A stretch of DNA of 64,000 nt from CAYNFQ01 sp964396715 (GCA_964396715.1 CAYNFQ010000001.1:1-64000); one strand, 5' to 3'; positions 1 through 7,996 are shown, counted from the first letter of the stretch. The notes: generated from the sequence alone by a model not told the origin. A program made the numbers and translations.

Positions 1-1249
1 TTGGTAAGAACTGCGGTAAATATTCGGGATTTACTATGATGTCGTCAATAAAAGAAGAAGCCTTCATATGCTTGCCAGCATATCTCATCAATAACCCAAA
101 ACTTTTATGCCTGATTAACCAGTATTTTTCCTGGTCTTTTTCGGATTTTAAGACATTTGTTTTTATGTTCCATTGATTTAAATCATTAGAGCAATCGGAA
201 GCTTTCTTCAATGCTTCATCCTTATCATCAGAGGTGAAATTGGCAAGTAAAGTTAATTTAACTGCTTTGTCTTTTTTTAAGTTCAGGAAAGCGGATATTC
301 TATTTGTGTGTTTAAAATTAGCAGCAATATCCCAGGCATGGTCTATAGCCAATTGATAAGTTTGATCGTCAAAACATTCAAAGGCTTCAGGTTTAAATTC
401 CAAAACTTTGTTAATAATCCGATCCAGCTTTGATAAATCTGATAAAAAGATTACCAGCAAAATGCGATTCTTTTTCGGTTTTATAAGTTTAAATTCAGCT
501 TCTGTTATTATTCCCAGAGTTCCTTGCGAACCGATGATCAGTTTAGATAGATCAAAGTTTTTACCATCCCAAACTTCCCAGAGATCATAACCTGTGGAAT
601 TTTTGGAAGTTTGGGGCCTAGCTTTTTTAACTAATTCTTCGTTCTCTAAAATCAGATTATAAATTTCCGAGTAAATTTTTCCCTCAAAATTAGATTGAGC
701 AATTTTTTTATTCAATTGAGCCTGATTAAGAGCTTGGAAAGTATATTCATTTCCATCGGAGAGGATAACTCTCATACTTTTTAAATACTTATTTATTGGT
801 CCGTAAGTTAATTCAAGTTCTCCTCCGGCATTGGCGGCAACCATGCCTCCTACTGTGCAGATCTCTCTGGAAGCAGGATAAGTTGGCAGTAGTAAGTCTT
901 GCTTCAGAGTTTCTGTCTCAAAATCCCTATAAAGCATCCCAGGTTGAACAATGGTGGATTCCTGATCAACCTTAATCAATTTATTTAAATACTTACCCAC
1001 ATCCAAGATTATATCCTCGCCAATTGCCCCGCCAGTCATATCCGTGCCTGCAGATCTAACAGTAATGGATAAATTATTTTTTAATACAAATTTAACCAGA
1101 GATTTTATATCCTCACTATCTTTAGGAAAAACGACTAATTTAGGCTTTATTTCAAAAATTGAGGCATCTTTGGAATAAGTTAATAAAGTTTGATCATCAT
1201 CCAAAACATTACCTTTAATTAACTGTTTGATTTCATCTTTTAAGGGCAT
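1..1249 (-). CDS. FAD-binding oxidoreductase (GlcD/D-lactate dehydrogenase type), 3' end cut by window
   Basis: Reading the minus strand from ATG 1249 gives an open frame that runs off the left edge (416 codons seen). Near the N-terminus are FAD PCMH-type binding features: SITVRSAGTDMTGGAIGE, then a CTVGGMVAANAGGE stretch and GSQGTLGIITEAEFKL. These match the FAD/FMN-containing dehydrogenase family, which oxidises 2-hydroxy acids such as glycolate or D-lactate. The substrate cannot be read from the sequence. It diverges from the glutaredoxin gene at 1272, with only 22 bp between the two starts, so their promoters must overlap. Family call is secure; the C-terminal cap domain is mostly outside the window. 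Confidence 0.85.
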   Translation of the reverse strand, partial: MPLKDEIKQLIKGNVLDDDQTLLTYSKDASIFEIKPKLVVFPKDSEDIKSLVKFVLKNNLSITVRSAGTDMTGGAIGEDIILDVGKYLNKLIKVDQESTIVQPGMLYRDFETETLKQDLLLPTYPASREICTVGGMVAANAGGELELTYGPINKYLKSMRVILSDGNEYTFQALNQAQLNKKIAQSNFEGKIYSEIYNLILENEELVKKARPQTSKNSTGYDLWEVWDGKNFDLSKLIIGSQGTLGIITEAEFKLIKPKKNRILLVIFLSDLSKLDRIINKVLEFKPEAFECFDDQTYQLAIDHAWDIAANFKHTNRISAFLNLKKDKAVKLTLLANFTSDDKDEALKKASDCSNDLNQWNIKTNVLKSEKDQEKYWLIRHKSFGLLMRYAGKHMKASSFIDDIIVNPEYLPQFLP

Positions 1250-1259
1250 AAATTTATGG

Positions 1260-1265
1260 TAACAT
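1260..1265 (+). promoter_or_regulatory. -10-like element for a leaderless glutaredoxin mRNA
   Basis: TAACAT lies exactly 6 nt before ATG 1272. Initiation about 7 nt after a -10 box would fall on the A of the start codon. The hexamer is weak (4/6), and is credited because the same spacing recurs at stronger boxes in this window. Confidence 0.4.
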
Positions 1266-1271
1266 AGTTCT

Positions 1272-1529
1272 ATGGCCAAAAAAGTAACAATTTATTCAAC
1301 TGTCACTTGTCCTTACTGCAAAATGGAGAAAGAGTATCTGGATTCTAAAGGGATCAAATATGAAAATATTTTTGTAGATCAGGATCCTAAAGCAGCGGAA
1401 GAGATGGTTAAAATTTCAAATCAAATGGGAGTACCCTTCACTGTTATAACAAAAGAGGATGGTTCACAGGAAACTATTTTAGGTTTTGATAAGCAAAAGC
1501 TTGTGAATGCACTTGGTATAGTAGAATAA
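1272..1529 (+). CDS. Glutaredoxin-like thiol-disulfide oxidoreductase
   Basis: An 85-residue thioredoxin-fold protein. It has a CPYC active site at residues 13-16 and the cis-proline motif VPFT at about 54-57, which together define glutaredoxin/NrdH-type proteins. It should reduce disulfides in the cytoplasm, using electrons from glutathione or directly from a thioredoxin reductase. The AhpF/TrxB-like reductase 55 bp downstream is the obvious partner, which favours an NrdH-like role. NrdH often serves ribonucleotide reductase, and a class II enzyme lies at 7993, but that link is inference. Confidence 0.85.
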   Translation: MAKKVTIYSTVTCPYCKMEKEYLDSKGIKYENIFVDQDPKAAEEMVKISNQMGVPFTVITKEDGSQETILGFDKQKLVNALGIVE

Positions 1530-1584
1530 ATTAAGGTATGTGCATTCTTAGAGAAAAACTTAATTCAGCTTTAGGATTAACATA

Positions 1585-2589
1585 ATGGAGGGTGAGATTT
1601 TTGACACAATCATCATTGGTGGTGGACCGGCAGGCTGCGCTGCTGCAGTATATACTGCCAGAAAAAGTTTAAAAACACTTCTTATTACCCAAGCCTTCGG
1701 GGGACAATCAATTATGTCAGATGATATTCAAAATTGGATTGGTGAAGTGCATATTTCCGGTTTAGATTTAGCCAAGAAATTGGAAGCGCACGTCAGAGCC
1801 TATCCGAATATTTTAACTGTCAAAAGTCCGGAGAAAGCCATTGGTTTGGAAACAGTTCAATGTCCTCCCGGTGAGATAAGGTTTTGTGACTTTAAAGTTA
1901 AAACAGACAAAGGAGAGTACATTGGGAAAAGTATAATTTTGGCAGCAGGCGCAAGGCACAGAAAGTTGCAAGTTCCCGGTGAAGACAGATATGAAAATAA
2001 AGGCATATCTTACTGTTCAACCTGTGATGCGCCTCTTTTTGCAGGTAAAAAAGTGGCGGTTGTTGGTGGCGGCAATTCCGGCTTGGAAGCAGTACAGGAT
2101 TTGTTTCCTTATGCCACGGAGATTTATCTTCTTGAGATGGGTAATTCCATTAGGGGTGACGTCTCTACTTTAGAGGAAACAAAAAAGCACCCAAAACTAA
2201 AAGAAATAATTTTGAACGCTCAAACACTGGAAATTATAGGGGAGACACTGGTAACAGGAATAAAATTTAAAGACTTGGTAAGCGGGACTCAAAATTTACT
2301 TAAGGTTAATGGTGTATTTATTGCAGTTGGCAGTGTTCCCAATTCAGAATTTGTTAAAAATGTGGTTCAACTTGATGCTCACGGACAAGTTATGGTAAAT
2401 ATCAAAAATGCGGCAACCTCGCACCCGGGTATTTTTGCAGCAGGGGATGTAACGGATGATCCCTATAAGCAAAATAATATTGCAGTTGGAGATGGGGTGA
2501 GGGCAGGATTGTCAGCGTATCAGTATCTTCTTAACAGACAGAAGAAAAGTCCGGCTGAAGAGGGAAGCGATAATCTGCAAAATGCTTAA
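1585..2589 (+). CDS. trxB: Thioredoxin reductase-like flavoprotein (AhpF C-terminal type)
   Basis: 334 residues. The FAD-binding GGGPAG is at 12-17, the redox CSTC at 144-147, a second dinucleotide-binding GGGNSG at 161-166, and the FAD-closing FAAGDVTDDPYKQ near the C-terminus. It passes electrons from a reduced nicotinamide to a thioredoxin or glutaredoxin. After the second Rossmann motif it reads IYLLEMGNSIRGD rather than the HRRxxxR signature that binds the 2'-phosphate of NADPH. This resembles NADH-using AhpF more than classical TrxB. It overlaps the next small gene by 8 bp and likely forms a unit with the glutaredoxin. Confidence 0.88.
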   Translation: MEGEIFDTIIIGGGPAGCAAAVYTARKSLKTLLITQAFGGQSIMSDDIQNWIGEVHISGLDLAKKLEAHVRAYPNILTVKSPEKAIGLETVQCPPGEIRFCDFKVKTDKGEYIGKSIILAAGARHRKLQVPGEDRYENKGISYCSTCDAPLFAGKKVAVVGGGNSGLEAVQDLFPYATEIYLLEMGNSIRGDVSTLEETKKHPKLKEIILNAQTLEIIGETLVTGIKFKDLVSGTQNLLKVNGVFIAVGSVPNSEFVKNVVQLDAHGQVMVNIKNAATSHPGIFAAGDVTDDPYKQNNIAVGDGVRAGLSAYQYLLNRQKKSPAEEGSDNLQNA

Positions 2590-2797
2590 TAGATTTTTGG
2601 AATTTTTTATCGTTGGTCTTGTCTTGGGAGTAATTGAGGATTTAATTGCCATATTTTTGGTGACCGGAGAGCCGATTGATTTGAGGATATTTTGGATTGC
2701 CTTTTTTGTGGCTTTACCCTTTGCAATCTTTAGTGAGTTAATTGTAGATCACGATAAGTTTAAAAATTTAATGCGGAAATGGTTTAGAAGAAAATAA
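2582..2797 (+). CDS. Small two-helix membrane protein, function unknown
   Basis: 71 residues with two hydrophobic segments (about 7-27 and 36-56), ending in a basic tail (RKWFRRK). The start overlaps the last codons of the reductase gene, so the two are probably co-transcribed. I do not recognise the family. A cytoplasm-facing basic tail and two short helices are all that can be read. Confidence 0.65.
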   Translation: MLNRFLEFFIVGLVLGVIEDLIAIFLVTGEPIDLRIFWIAFFVALPFAIFSELIVDHDKFKNLMRKWFRRK

Positions 2798-2799
2798 AT

Positions 2800-2949
2800 T
2801 TAGCAGAATTCACAGACGTTTTTGGCATCTTCGGGGGTTTTACAGCATTCACTGCAGCAATATACTTCTCCCTGATTGGTAAAGCCTTCCCCCGGTTTTA
2901 TTGTCTTCCCGCACTTTACGCATTTGCGCTCTTTGGTATCTGTTGCCAT
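2800..2949 (-). CDS. Metallothionein-like small cysteine-rich protein
   Basis: Using ATG 2949 (MATDTKERKC) gives 49 residues with nine cysteines: CVKC, YCCSECC, a further C and CEFC. The CxxC...YCCSxCC layout resembles bacterial metallothioneins of the BmtA/SmtA type, which bind zinc, copper or cadmium, although the usual GCGHxGC tail is absent. A 12-residue longer frame from 2985 exists, but its extension is hydrophobic and unlike the family. The gene converges on the reductase operon. A plain zinc-ribbon protein is the main alternative. Confidence 0.6.
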   Translation of the reverse strand: MATDTKERKCVKCGKTIKPGEGFTNQGEVYCCSECCKTPEDAKNVCEFC

Positions 2950-3004
2950 TGTTAAATATATTAACAAATATTCAAGCCCTGTCAACTACTTGAACGAGCA
3001 GGGC

Positions 3005-3223
3005 ACATCGGTAACACTTCTAAATCTATGGCAAAAGAAGAATTTATTGATAAATTTATCGCACGATTAAACTTTGTTGGCAGTGCAACTGAGCAAGAAA
3101 TGACCAAAATAGCTTCAGGAGCTAGTGAAAAGGGTCAGAAGTTCTAATTGGGCTATATGAATAAGATAGACGTGATAAAATCAAAAAGCAAGGGTCGTTC
3201 AAAAAGAAAAGTGTTACCGATGT
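3005..3223. repeat. 15-bp perfect inverted repeat in the gene-poor gap 2950-3279
   Basis: ACATCGGTAACACTT (3005-3019) is exactly repeated in inverse orientation at 3209-3223. The arms enclose about 190 bp with only tiny open frames. The stretch 2950-3279 is the longest region in the window without a convincing gene. The paired arms suggest a non-autonomous mobile element remnant or a paired protein-binding site. Confidence 0.5.
3028..3147 (+). CDS. Possible 39-residue peptide, very uncertain
   Basis: An ATG frame starting MAKEEFIDKFIARLNF and ending GASEKGQKF lies between the arms of the 15-bp inverted repeat. It is charged, soluble and amphipathic, but has no ribosome-binding site and no family I know. 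It may be part of a degraded element rather than a gene. Confidence 0.2.
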   Translation: MAKEEFIDKFIARLNFVGSATEQEMTKIASGASEKGQKF

Positions 3224-3267
3224 ATCTCAGCCTACTCACTACTTGATAAAAACGTTTCATATATGGT

Positions 3268-3273
3268 TACAAT
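3268..3273 (+). promoter_or_regulatory. Promoter -10 for a leaderless transcript of the 3280 gene
   Basis: TACAAT ends exactly 6 nt before ATG 3280. TTGATA at 3243-3248 could be the -35, with a long 19-nt spacer. The predicted transcript would begin at the start codon. Confidence 0.5.
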
Positions 3274-3279
3274 ATTAAG

Positions 3280-4056
3280 ATGCAATTGTTTAAGGTTTTG
3301 GCCCATGAGGGAGAGGAGGTTTTTGAGATTATTGAACCTTCTTTGGATCAAATAATTAGAACTAACTCGGTTAAATATACACTGATAGCCATTGTTCTTC
3401 TTAGTATTTTAACTGTAATTTCATTAGCCACTAGAAACAAAAGCGAGTTTTTCAAATATTTGTTATTTGGCGGCTTTGTTTTAATATCACTTTTAACAAC
3501 TCTTTATTTGGGAGGGTCCACGATTTATCTTAATCAGAAATCAGTTACAGGGGGACCTGTACACTATCATGCTGATTTTGAAATTTATAATTGTGGCGAG
3601 AAAGTTGAATTAAAAGATCCTCAGGGTCTTTCCAATAAAATTGGATCAGAAGTAGTTCACGAGCATAATGATGACAGGATTCATATAGAGGGAGTCATTT
3701 TGGATGAACACGATGCCAGTATAGGTCATTTTATTAAGCAGATCGGAGGAGAACTGCGTAGGGATCATCTGATTATTCCTGCGGAAGATGGCTTACTTGA
3801 GCTGGAAAATGGACAACGGTGTGATGGGCAGGTAGGAAGTGTGCAGGTCTTTGTTTACCAGACAGAAGATCAGTATTTTACCCGGCAAAAGTTAACTGAT
3901 CCCGAAGATTATATTATTTCATCCTATGGTCAGGTTCCACCGGGAGATTGTATCATCATTGAATTTGGCCCCCAGAAAGAAAAAACAGACAAACTTTGCA
4001 ATTTCTACAAAATTGCAATTCAGAAGGGAGAATTAAAAGAGCAAAATGGGAATTGA
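3280..4056 (+). CDS. Membrane protein with His/Cys-rich extracytoplasmic domain
   Basis: 258 residues: two membrane helices (about 32-50 and 58-78), then a soluble domain. The domain carries clustered histidines (HYHAD at 95-99, HEHNDDRIHIEG at 127-138, H144, H150) and four cysteines (105, 181, 224, 240). The pattern suggests metal binding or a redox-active domain outside the membrane. The gene overlaps the CcdA gene by 11 bp, so a thiol-relay partner role is a reasonable inference. I know of similar proteins of unknown function in Patescibacteria but cannot name a characterised family. Confidence 0.7.
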   Translation: MQLFKVLAHEGEEVFEIIEPSLDQIIRTNSVKYTLIAIVLLSILTVISLATRNKSEFFKYLLFGGFVLISLLTTLYLGGSTIYLNQKSVTGGPVHYHADFEIYNCGEKVELKDPQGLSNKIGSEVVHEHNDDRIHIEGVILDEHDASIGHFIKQIGGELRRDHLIIPAEDGLLELENGQRCDGQVGSVQVFVYQTEDQYFTRQKLTDPEDYIISSYGQVPPGDCIIIEFGPQKEKTDKLCNFYKIAIQKGELKEQNGN

Positions 4057-4756
4057 AACAAATCTGCCGACTTTAGGACTTATTATAGGTACTGCTGCCA
4101 TTGATTCCATTAACCCTTGCGCAATAGGGGTTTTGATTTTGATGATTTCAGTTATTTTAGGGGGACATAAATCTGTAGGAAGGATGTTATTTTTAGGCGG
4201 GATTTATATTTTTGCCATTTTTATCACATACCTTTTGGCAGGGATAGGACTTTTATATTTCTTAGGCTCTATACCACTTTTTGTAACTGAATATATTTCA
4301 ATAACTGTCGGTATAATTATAGTTTTATTTGGGATAGTTGAGATAAAAGATTATTTTTGGTACGGTAGAGGCTTTTCTTTGGGTATACCGGTAGTCTTTG
4401 CTAAAAAAATTCATCATATGGCAGCCAACATTTCTGTCCCGGGAGTAATCTTGACTGGCGCTTTTGTAGCTGCCGTTGAGCTTCCTTGCACAGGGGCTCC
4501 ATATCTGGCAATAATTACCATTCTTTCTACCAATTTTAATTTCACGGCATTTTTAATGCTGGTTTTATACAACATAGTATTTGTTTTACCGCTTATTGTG
4601 ATTTTAATTTTGGTAGCAAAAGGAGCAAAACTTCCGGCAATTAAGGAGTGGAAACAGCAGTCAAGAGGGCTTATGAGACTGGCAATCGGGCTTTTACTGG
4701 TGGGTTTGGGATGGTTGCTGATACTGATTGCAAATGGTACGATTAATTTCGGATGA
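4046..4756 (+). CDS. CcdA/DsbD-type transmembrane electron carrier
   Basis: 236 residues with about six membrane helices. The paired redox cysteines of the family are both present: C25 in SINPCAIG, and C148 in ELPCTGAPY. CcdA proteins carry electrons from cytoplasmic thioredoxin across the membrane to extracytoplasmic thiol proteins. With the reductase and glutaredoxin upstream and the Cys/His-rich membrane protein directly before it, the cluster reads as one cytoplasm-to-surface thiol relay. The gene overlaps both neighbours. Confidence 0.85.
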   Translation: MGIETNLPTLGLIIGTAAIDSINPCAIGVLILMISVILGGHKSVGRMLFLGGIYIFAIFITYLLAGIGLLYFLGSIPLFVTEYISITVGIIIVLFGIVEIKDYFWYGRGFSLGIPVVFAKKIHHMAANISVPGVILTGAFVAAVELPCTGAPYLAIITILSTNFNFTAFLMLVLYNIVFVLPLIVILILVAKGAKLPAIKEWKQQSRGLMRLAIGLLLVGLGWLLILIANGTINFG

Positions 4757-5022
4757 CACATATTGTAAAAAGAAAAGGACATAAAGAAATATTTGATGAG
4801 CGTAAAGTCTACGCTTCTGTCTTGGCAGCCTGTTTATCTGCGCATGTCCATAAAGAGCAGGCAGAAATTAATGCCAATATGGTAACTAAGGCAGTTAAAG
4901 AGTGGCTGGATGAAAAGATGGATATAACCTCTGACCAGATTTTTAAAAAAGTTAGTGAAGAGCTAAAAAAACTTCATAAAGATGCTGCTTTTATGTATAC
5001 AACCCACAGGGATATTTCTTAA
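4753..5022 (+). CDS. Stand-alone ATP-cone domain protein
   Basis: 89 residues that consist of an ATP-cone and little else: IVKRKGHKEIFDERKVYASV, then the helical part, ending HKDAAFMYTTHRDI. ATP-cones sense ATP/dATP in NrdR and in class I/III ribonucleotide reductases. Here the domain is separate and translationally coupled (ATGA overlap) to ccdA rather than to a reductase. A separate NrdR at 7556 has its own cone. The role is unknown; nucleotide-dependent control of a partner is inference. Confidence 0.8.
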   Translation: MTHIVKRKGHKEIFDERKVYASVLAACLSAHVHKEQAEINANMVTKAVKEWLDEKMDITSDQIFKKVSEELKKLHKDAAFMYTTHRDIS

Positions 5023-5046
5023 GAGCGATTAGCTCGCAAGTTTTGC

Positions 5047-5763
5047 TTAGTGAACGTAAACTCTAGTTCCCGGGTTTTCTGCCGAGGCTCTTACCACGTT
5101 TTGGCCCGCAGGTACAACAGGCCCTGCCCATTCAAAAATTTGTGCAGCAGAGGCAAGCGGGGAATTTACACAACCATGACTCATTGGCTGGCCAAAGTTG
5201 TTGTGCCAGTAGGCTCCATGTATGGCATAGCCTTTATAAAAAAACATATTATTTGGCACATTGGGGAGATAATAATAAGTTCCTAACTCTTTTGACCCCC
5301 CAGACATCACCTGGCTTCGGGTTTTATACCAGATGTTGAAAGTGCCTGTGGGGGTAGGGGCCCATTTGCCGGAAGATATGGGAAATTCGAAAGCCAGTTT
5401 ATTACCTTCCCAGGCCCTTATTTTTTGCTCATCTAAGGAAACTTCAATCCACTTCTCTATTCCCTCAGCAGTGGTAGTTCCCAAAACTGTCTGATTTTCG
5501 GTTTGACGCAAAGATTGATCATAGGAGTAAGCAAGGGAGGTTTTTGGATAATCAATCACCCGGCTGTTAAAAATTGCCGTGGATGCTTCTTCGTCAAAAC
5601 TACCATCGGAATTTAACACCTCCTTCTCACTGCAACAGGAGGTAGTAGGATCTCCCGAAATATTAAGTTTGTAGACAAGCTCTCTTCGGATTGTCTGGAA
5701 ATTGAATAAGACAAAGGAGATTATGGCAATTATTATGGCAAGTGGCAGCAGACGGTGCAGCAT
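5047..5763 (-). CDS. L,D-transpeptidase (YkuD domain)
   Basis: 238 residues with an N-terminal membrane anchor (about 5-25) and a C-terminal YkuD domain starting near WIEVSLDEQKIRAWEG. The catalytic motif HGAYWHNN...SHGCVNSP contains the nucleophilic cysteine. The enzyme cross-links peptidoglycan stem peptides (3-3 links) or attaches proteins outside the membrane. It converges on the ATP-cone gene and diverges from the carboxypeptidase at 5858, so this is a small cell-wall locus. Confidence 0.9.
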   Translation of the reverse strand: MLHRLLPLAIIIAIISFVLFNFQTIRRELVYKLNISGDPTTSCCSEKEVLNSDGSFDEEASTAIFNSRVIDYPKTSLAYSYDQSLRQTENQTVLGTTTAEGIEKWIEVSLDEQKIRAWEGNKLAFEFPISSGKWAPTPTGTFNIWYKTRSQVMSGGSKELGTYYYLPNVPNNMFFYKGYAIHGAYWHNNFGQPMSHGCVNSPLASAAQIFEWAGPVVPAGQNVVRASAENPGTRVYVH

Positions 5764-5857
5764 AAAATTATTTGCGCTTCCGTCAAAGCATCAATTTAAT
5801 TGTGAAGCAAGAAGCAAGATGCGTCAAGAGGGAATTTAGGTTAATATCAATATTTGT

Positions 5858-6775
5858 ATGAAAAAATTTGTTTTTATAACCACCCTGGTTATTATTGTTA
5901 TCTCATCCGCATTTTCTCTATTCCTTTTTAAAGAAGCACCAAACAATTTAACATCTCCGCTCATAAAAGCTCAAAAAGTATTGGGTGTTAATTTATGGCT
6001 TCCTTCTTTGAGTCCGGAAAATGATGCTGCCGCCCCAAAGATTTCCGCCAAAGCAGCTTTCTTTATCGACACCAAAAGCGGACAGTCTCTGTATTCCAAA
6101 AACGCCAACCACAGACTGCCTTTAGCCTCGCTTGTTAAGGTAATGACTGCTCTTATTGCTTTGGAATACAGCGGGATGGATGGTAAATTGACGGTTTCAA
6201 AATATGCTGCTGATATGGAGCCGGATAAAATGCTGCTGATTGCGGGAGAGCAGCTTAGTGTAAAAGAACTAATGTATGGGATTTTTTTAATCTCTGCCAA
6301 TGATGCGGCGGAGGTTTTGGCAGAAGGTACAACCGGAGACAGAGATGAGTTCATCAAACTGATGAATGAGTAAGCTAAACAGCTGGGTATGAAAGACAGC
6401 TATTTTGTAAACCCCACAGGGTTGGATGAAGATAGCAATAATTCATATTCCAGCGCCTATGATCTGGCGGTTTTAACCAGATTCTTAATCAGAAATTATC
6501 CGCAAGTTGTGGATATTGCCAAGACAGAGCATATTGTTTTACCCCAAACTTTAGAGCATCAATCTTATGATATGTATTCCGGGATCAACCTTCTGACAAC
6601 CTACCCTGGAGTTGTCGGGTTTAAAACAGGATATACTCCGGAGGCTGGTTTAACCTTAATTACTTTGGCAAGAAGGGATGGATATGAGGTGATAGGAATT
6701 TTGTTAGGTTCAGAGTCCAGGAGAGACGAAGCAAGGGAATTACTTGACTATGCTTTTAAAAAATTGGGAGTATAA
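5858..6775 (+). pseudogene. dacA: D-alanyl-D-alanine carboxypeptidase (S11/PBP5 type) interrupted by an in-frame TAA
   Basis: The reading frame from 5858 encodes a signal anchor and the first half of an S11 peptidase: SLVK (nucleophile S91, K94) and SAND (146-149). It stops at TAA 6371-6373. The same frame continues without shift through AKQLGMKDSYFVNPTGL and the third motif FKTGYTPEAG (K about codon 256) to 6775. Family members read NExAKxLGM here, so one AAA-to-TAA change explains the break. As written, neither half holds all three motifs. It could be a pseudogene, a strain-level polymorphism, a sequence error or a readthrough site. The internal ATG 6389 could start the second half. Confidence 0.85.
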
Positions 6776-6791
6776 TTCAGCAGGAGGGGTG

Positions 6792-7493
6792 ATGTTTACC
6801 AATCAAAAAATTCTGGGGTTAGTTTTGATTTTATTCATTATGGGAGCCATCACTTATTTTGCTGTGAGCAAATTTAAAAAAGATATTGGTGAAGTTAGAG
6901 CTTCGCCTTCCCCGTCCCCTCAAACACTGGACTTTATTTTCAGCAGCGCTCCTTCTCCGCAACCATCACACCAACAAGCTCAAAGACAGCAGGCTCAACC
7001 AACCGAGCTGCCTTTGGCCAAAAACAAGCAACTGGCTAACTTTCCCGGCATTTTAACACCTGAAAGCCTGCAGAATAAAAAAGCAGTTATTCAAACTGCC
7101 AAAGGTGTTATCCAGCTGCAAATTTATCCTGAAGTAACCATGGCCGCATCTAATTTTATGATTTTGGCAGCGTATGGTTTTTATGACGGGTTGGTATTTC
7201 ACCGGGTGGAGGATTGGGTAGTGCAAGGCGGGGACCCTTTAGGTAATGGTAGCGGAGGGCCAGGGTATCAGTTTCCTGATGAGCCGGTTGCCAGAGCTTA
7301 TACCAAGGGGATTGTGGCTATGGCAAATTCCGGCCCTAATACCAACGGCAGCCAATTTTTCATACTAAAAAAAGATTATCCGCTTGAGCCTAAGTATACC
7401 ATCTTCGGGGCTGTCATTTCCGGCATGGATGTGGTGGAAAAAATTACCGCAGGGGATACCATACAAAGAGTTATTATCCAGAATTTACCGTAG
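6792..7493 (+). CDS. Membrane-anchored cyclophilin-type peptidyl-prolyl isomerase
   Basis: Starting at ATG 6792, which follows AGGAGG at 6782-6787, gives 233 residues. There is an N-terminal membrane helix, then a Pro/Gln/Ser-rich linker, then a cyclophilin domain (AVIQTAKGVIQLQIYPE..., GLVFHRVEDWVVQGGDP, NTNGSQFFI). It probably folds proteins at the outer face of the cytoplasmic membrane. A longer frame from 6744 overlaps the carboxypeptidase and lacks support. This is one of the few genes here with a strong Shine-Dalgarno sequence. Confidence 0.9.
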   Translation: MFTNQKILGLVLILFIMGAITYFAVSKFKKDIGEVRASPSPSPQTLDFIFSSAPSPQPSHQQAQRQQAQPTELPLAKNKQLANFPGILTPESLQNKKAVIQTAKGVIQLQIYPEVTMAASNFMILAAYGFYDGLVFHRVEDWVVQGGDPLGNGSGGPGYQFPDEPVARAYTKGIVAMANSGPNTNGSQFFILKKDYPLEPKYTIFGAVISGMDVVEKITAGDTIQRVIIQNLP

Positions 7494-7510
7494 CTCTCCA
7501 ATATCTTGTA

Positions 7511-7543
7511 TATTGACACTTTTCAGTATCAATATGTTATGCT
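7511..7543 (+). promoter_or_regulatory. Promoter and spaced palindrome upstream of nrdR
   Basis: TTGACA (7513-7518) and TATGCT (7538-7543) form a likely promoter with a 19-nt spacer. TATTGA (7511-7516) and TCAATA (7529-7534) form an inverted repeat over the -35, a plausible operator. It is not a good match to the known NrdR box, so the regulator is open. Confidence 0.45.
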
Positions 7544-7555
7544 AAACTAGGTATT

Positions 7556-7996
7556 GTGAAATGTCCATTTTGCCGAAGTACGCTCAGTAAAGTTGTTGAT
7601 AAAAGAGGGGTGGGTAGCAGGGGAGAAATCAGGCGCAGAAGAGAGTGCTTAAAATGTAACAGAAGGTATACAACTTATGAGGTTTTGGCAACTGTGGAGA
7701 TTATGGTTATTAAAAAGGACGGCAGAAAAGAAACTTTTGGCAGGGATAAGCTGCAGGGTGGATTACTTAAAGCTTTGGAAAAAAGACCGGGTATTGAGGA
7801 GGTGTCCAAGATTTTGGATAGAATAGAAAGCAGGATCAGAACCAAAGGTTACCTTGAAATTCCATCCCAGACCTTAGGTAAGTGGATTCTGGCTGAATTG
7901 AAAAAACTGGATCCAATTGCCTACATTAGATTTGCCAGCGTTTATCGAAAATTCTCTGATCCAAGGGAGTTTGCGGAGGAGTTGAAAACTTTATGA
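7556..7996 (+). CDS. nrdR: Transcriptional repressor NrdR
   Basis: 146 residues from a GTG start. The N-terminal zinc ribbon (CPFC at 3-6 and CLKC) is followed by RRRECLKCNRRYTTYE and an ATP-cone starting at about residue 50 (IKKDGRKETFGRDKLQGG). NrdR senses ATP/dATP and represses ribonucleotide reductase genes. It overlaps nrdJ by 4 bp (ATGA), so regulator and target share one message. Confidence 0.95.
   Translation: MKCPFCRSTLSKVVDKRGVGSRGEIRRRRECLKCNRRYTTYEVLATVEIMVIKKDGRKETFGRDKLQGGLLKALEKRPGIEEVSKILDRIESRIRTKGYLEIPSQTLGKWILAELKKLDPIAYIRFASVYRKFSDPREFAEELKTL

Noticed and set aside
3157..3246. A 29-codon frame after the 15-bp repeat
   Set aside because: Too short, very basic, and it spans one repeat arm with no start signal.
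4414..4782. A 122-codon minus-strand frame over ccdA
   Set aside because: Ser/Lys-rich antisense shadow of a conserved membrane protein.
5022..5050. Rho-independent terminator between the ATP-cone gene and the L,D-transpeptidase gene
   Set aside because: The GCGA/TCGC stem is only 4 bp and the T-run is poor.
5858..6775. TAA reassigned as a sense codon
   Set aside because: Many other genes here end at TAA followed by proper intergenic sequence, so a one-gene exception is better explained by mutation, error or readthrough.
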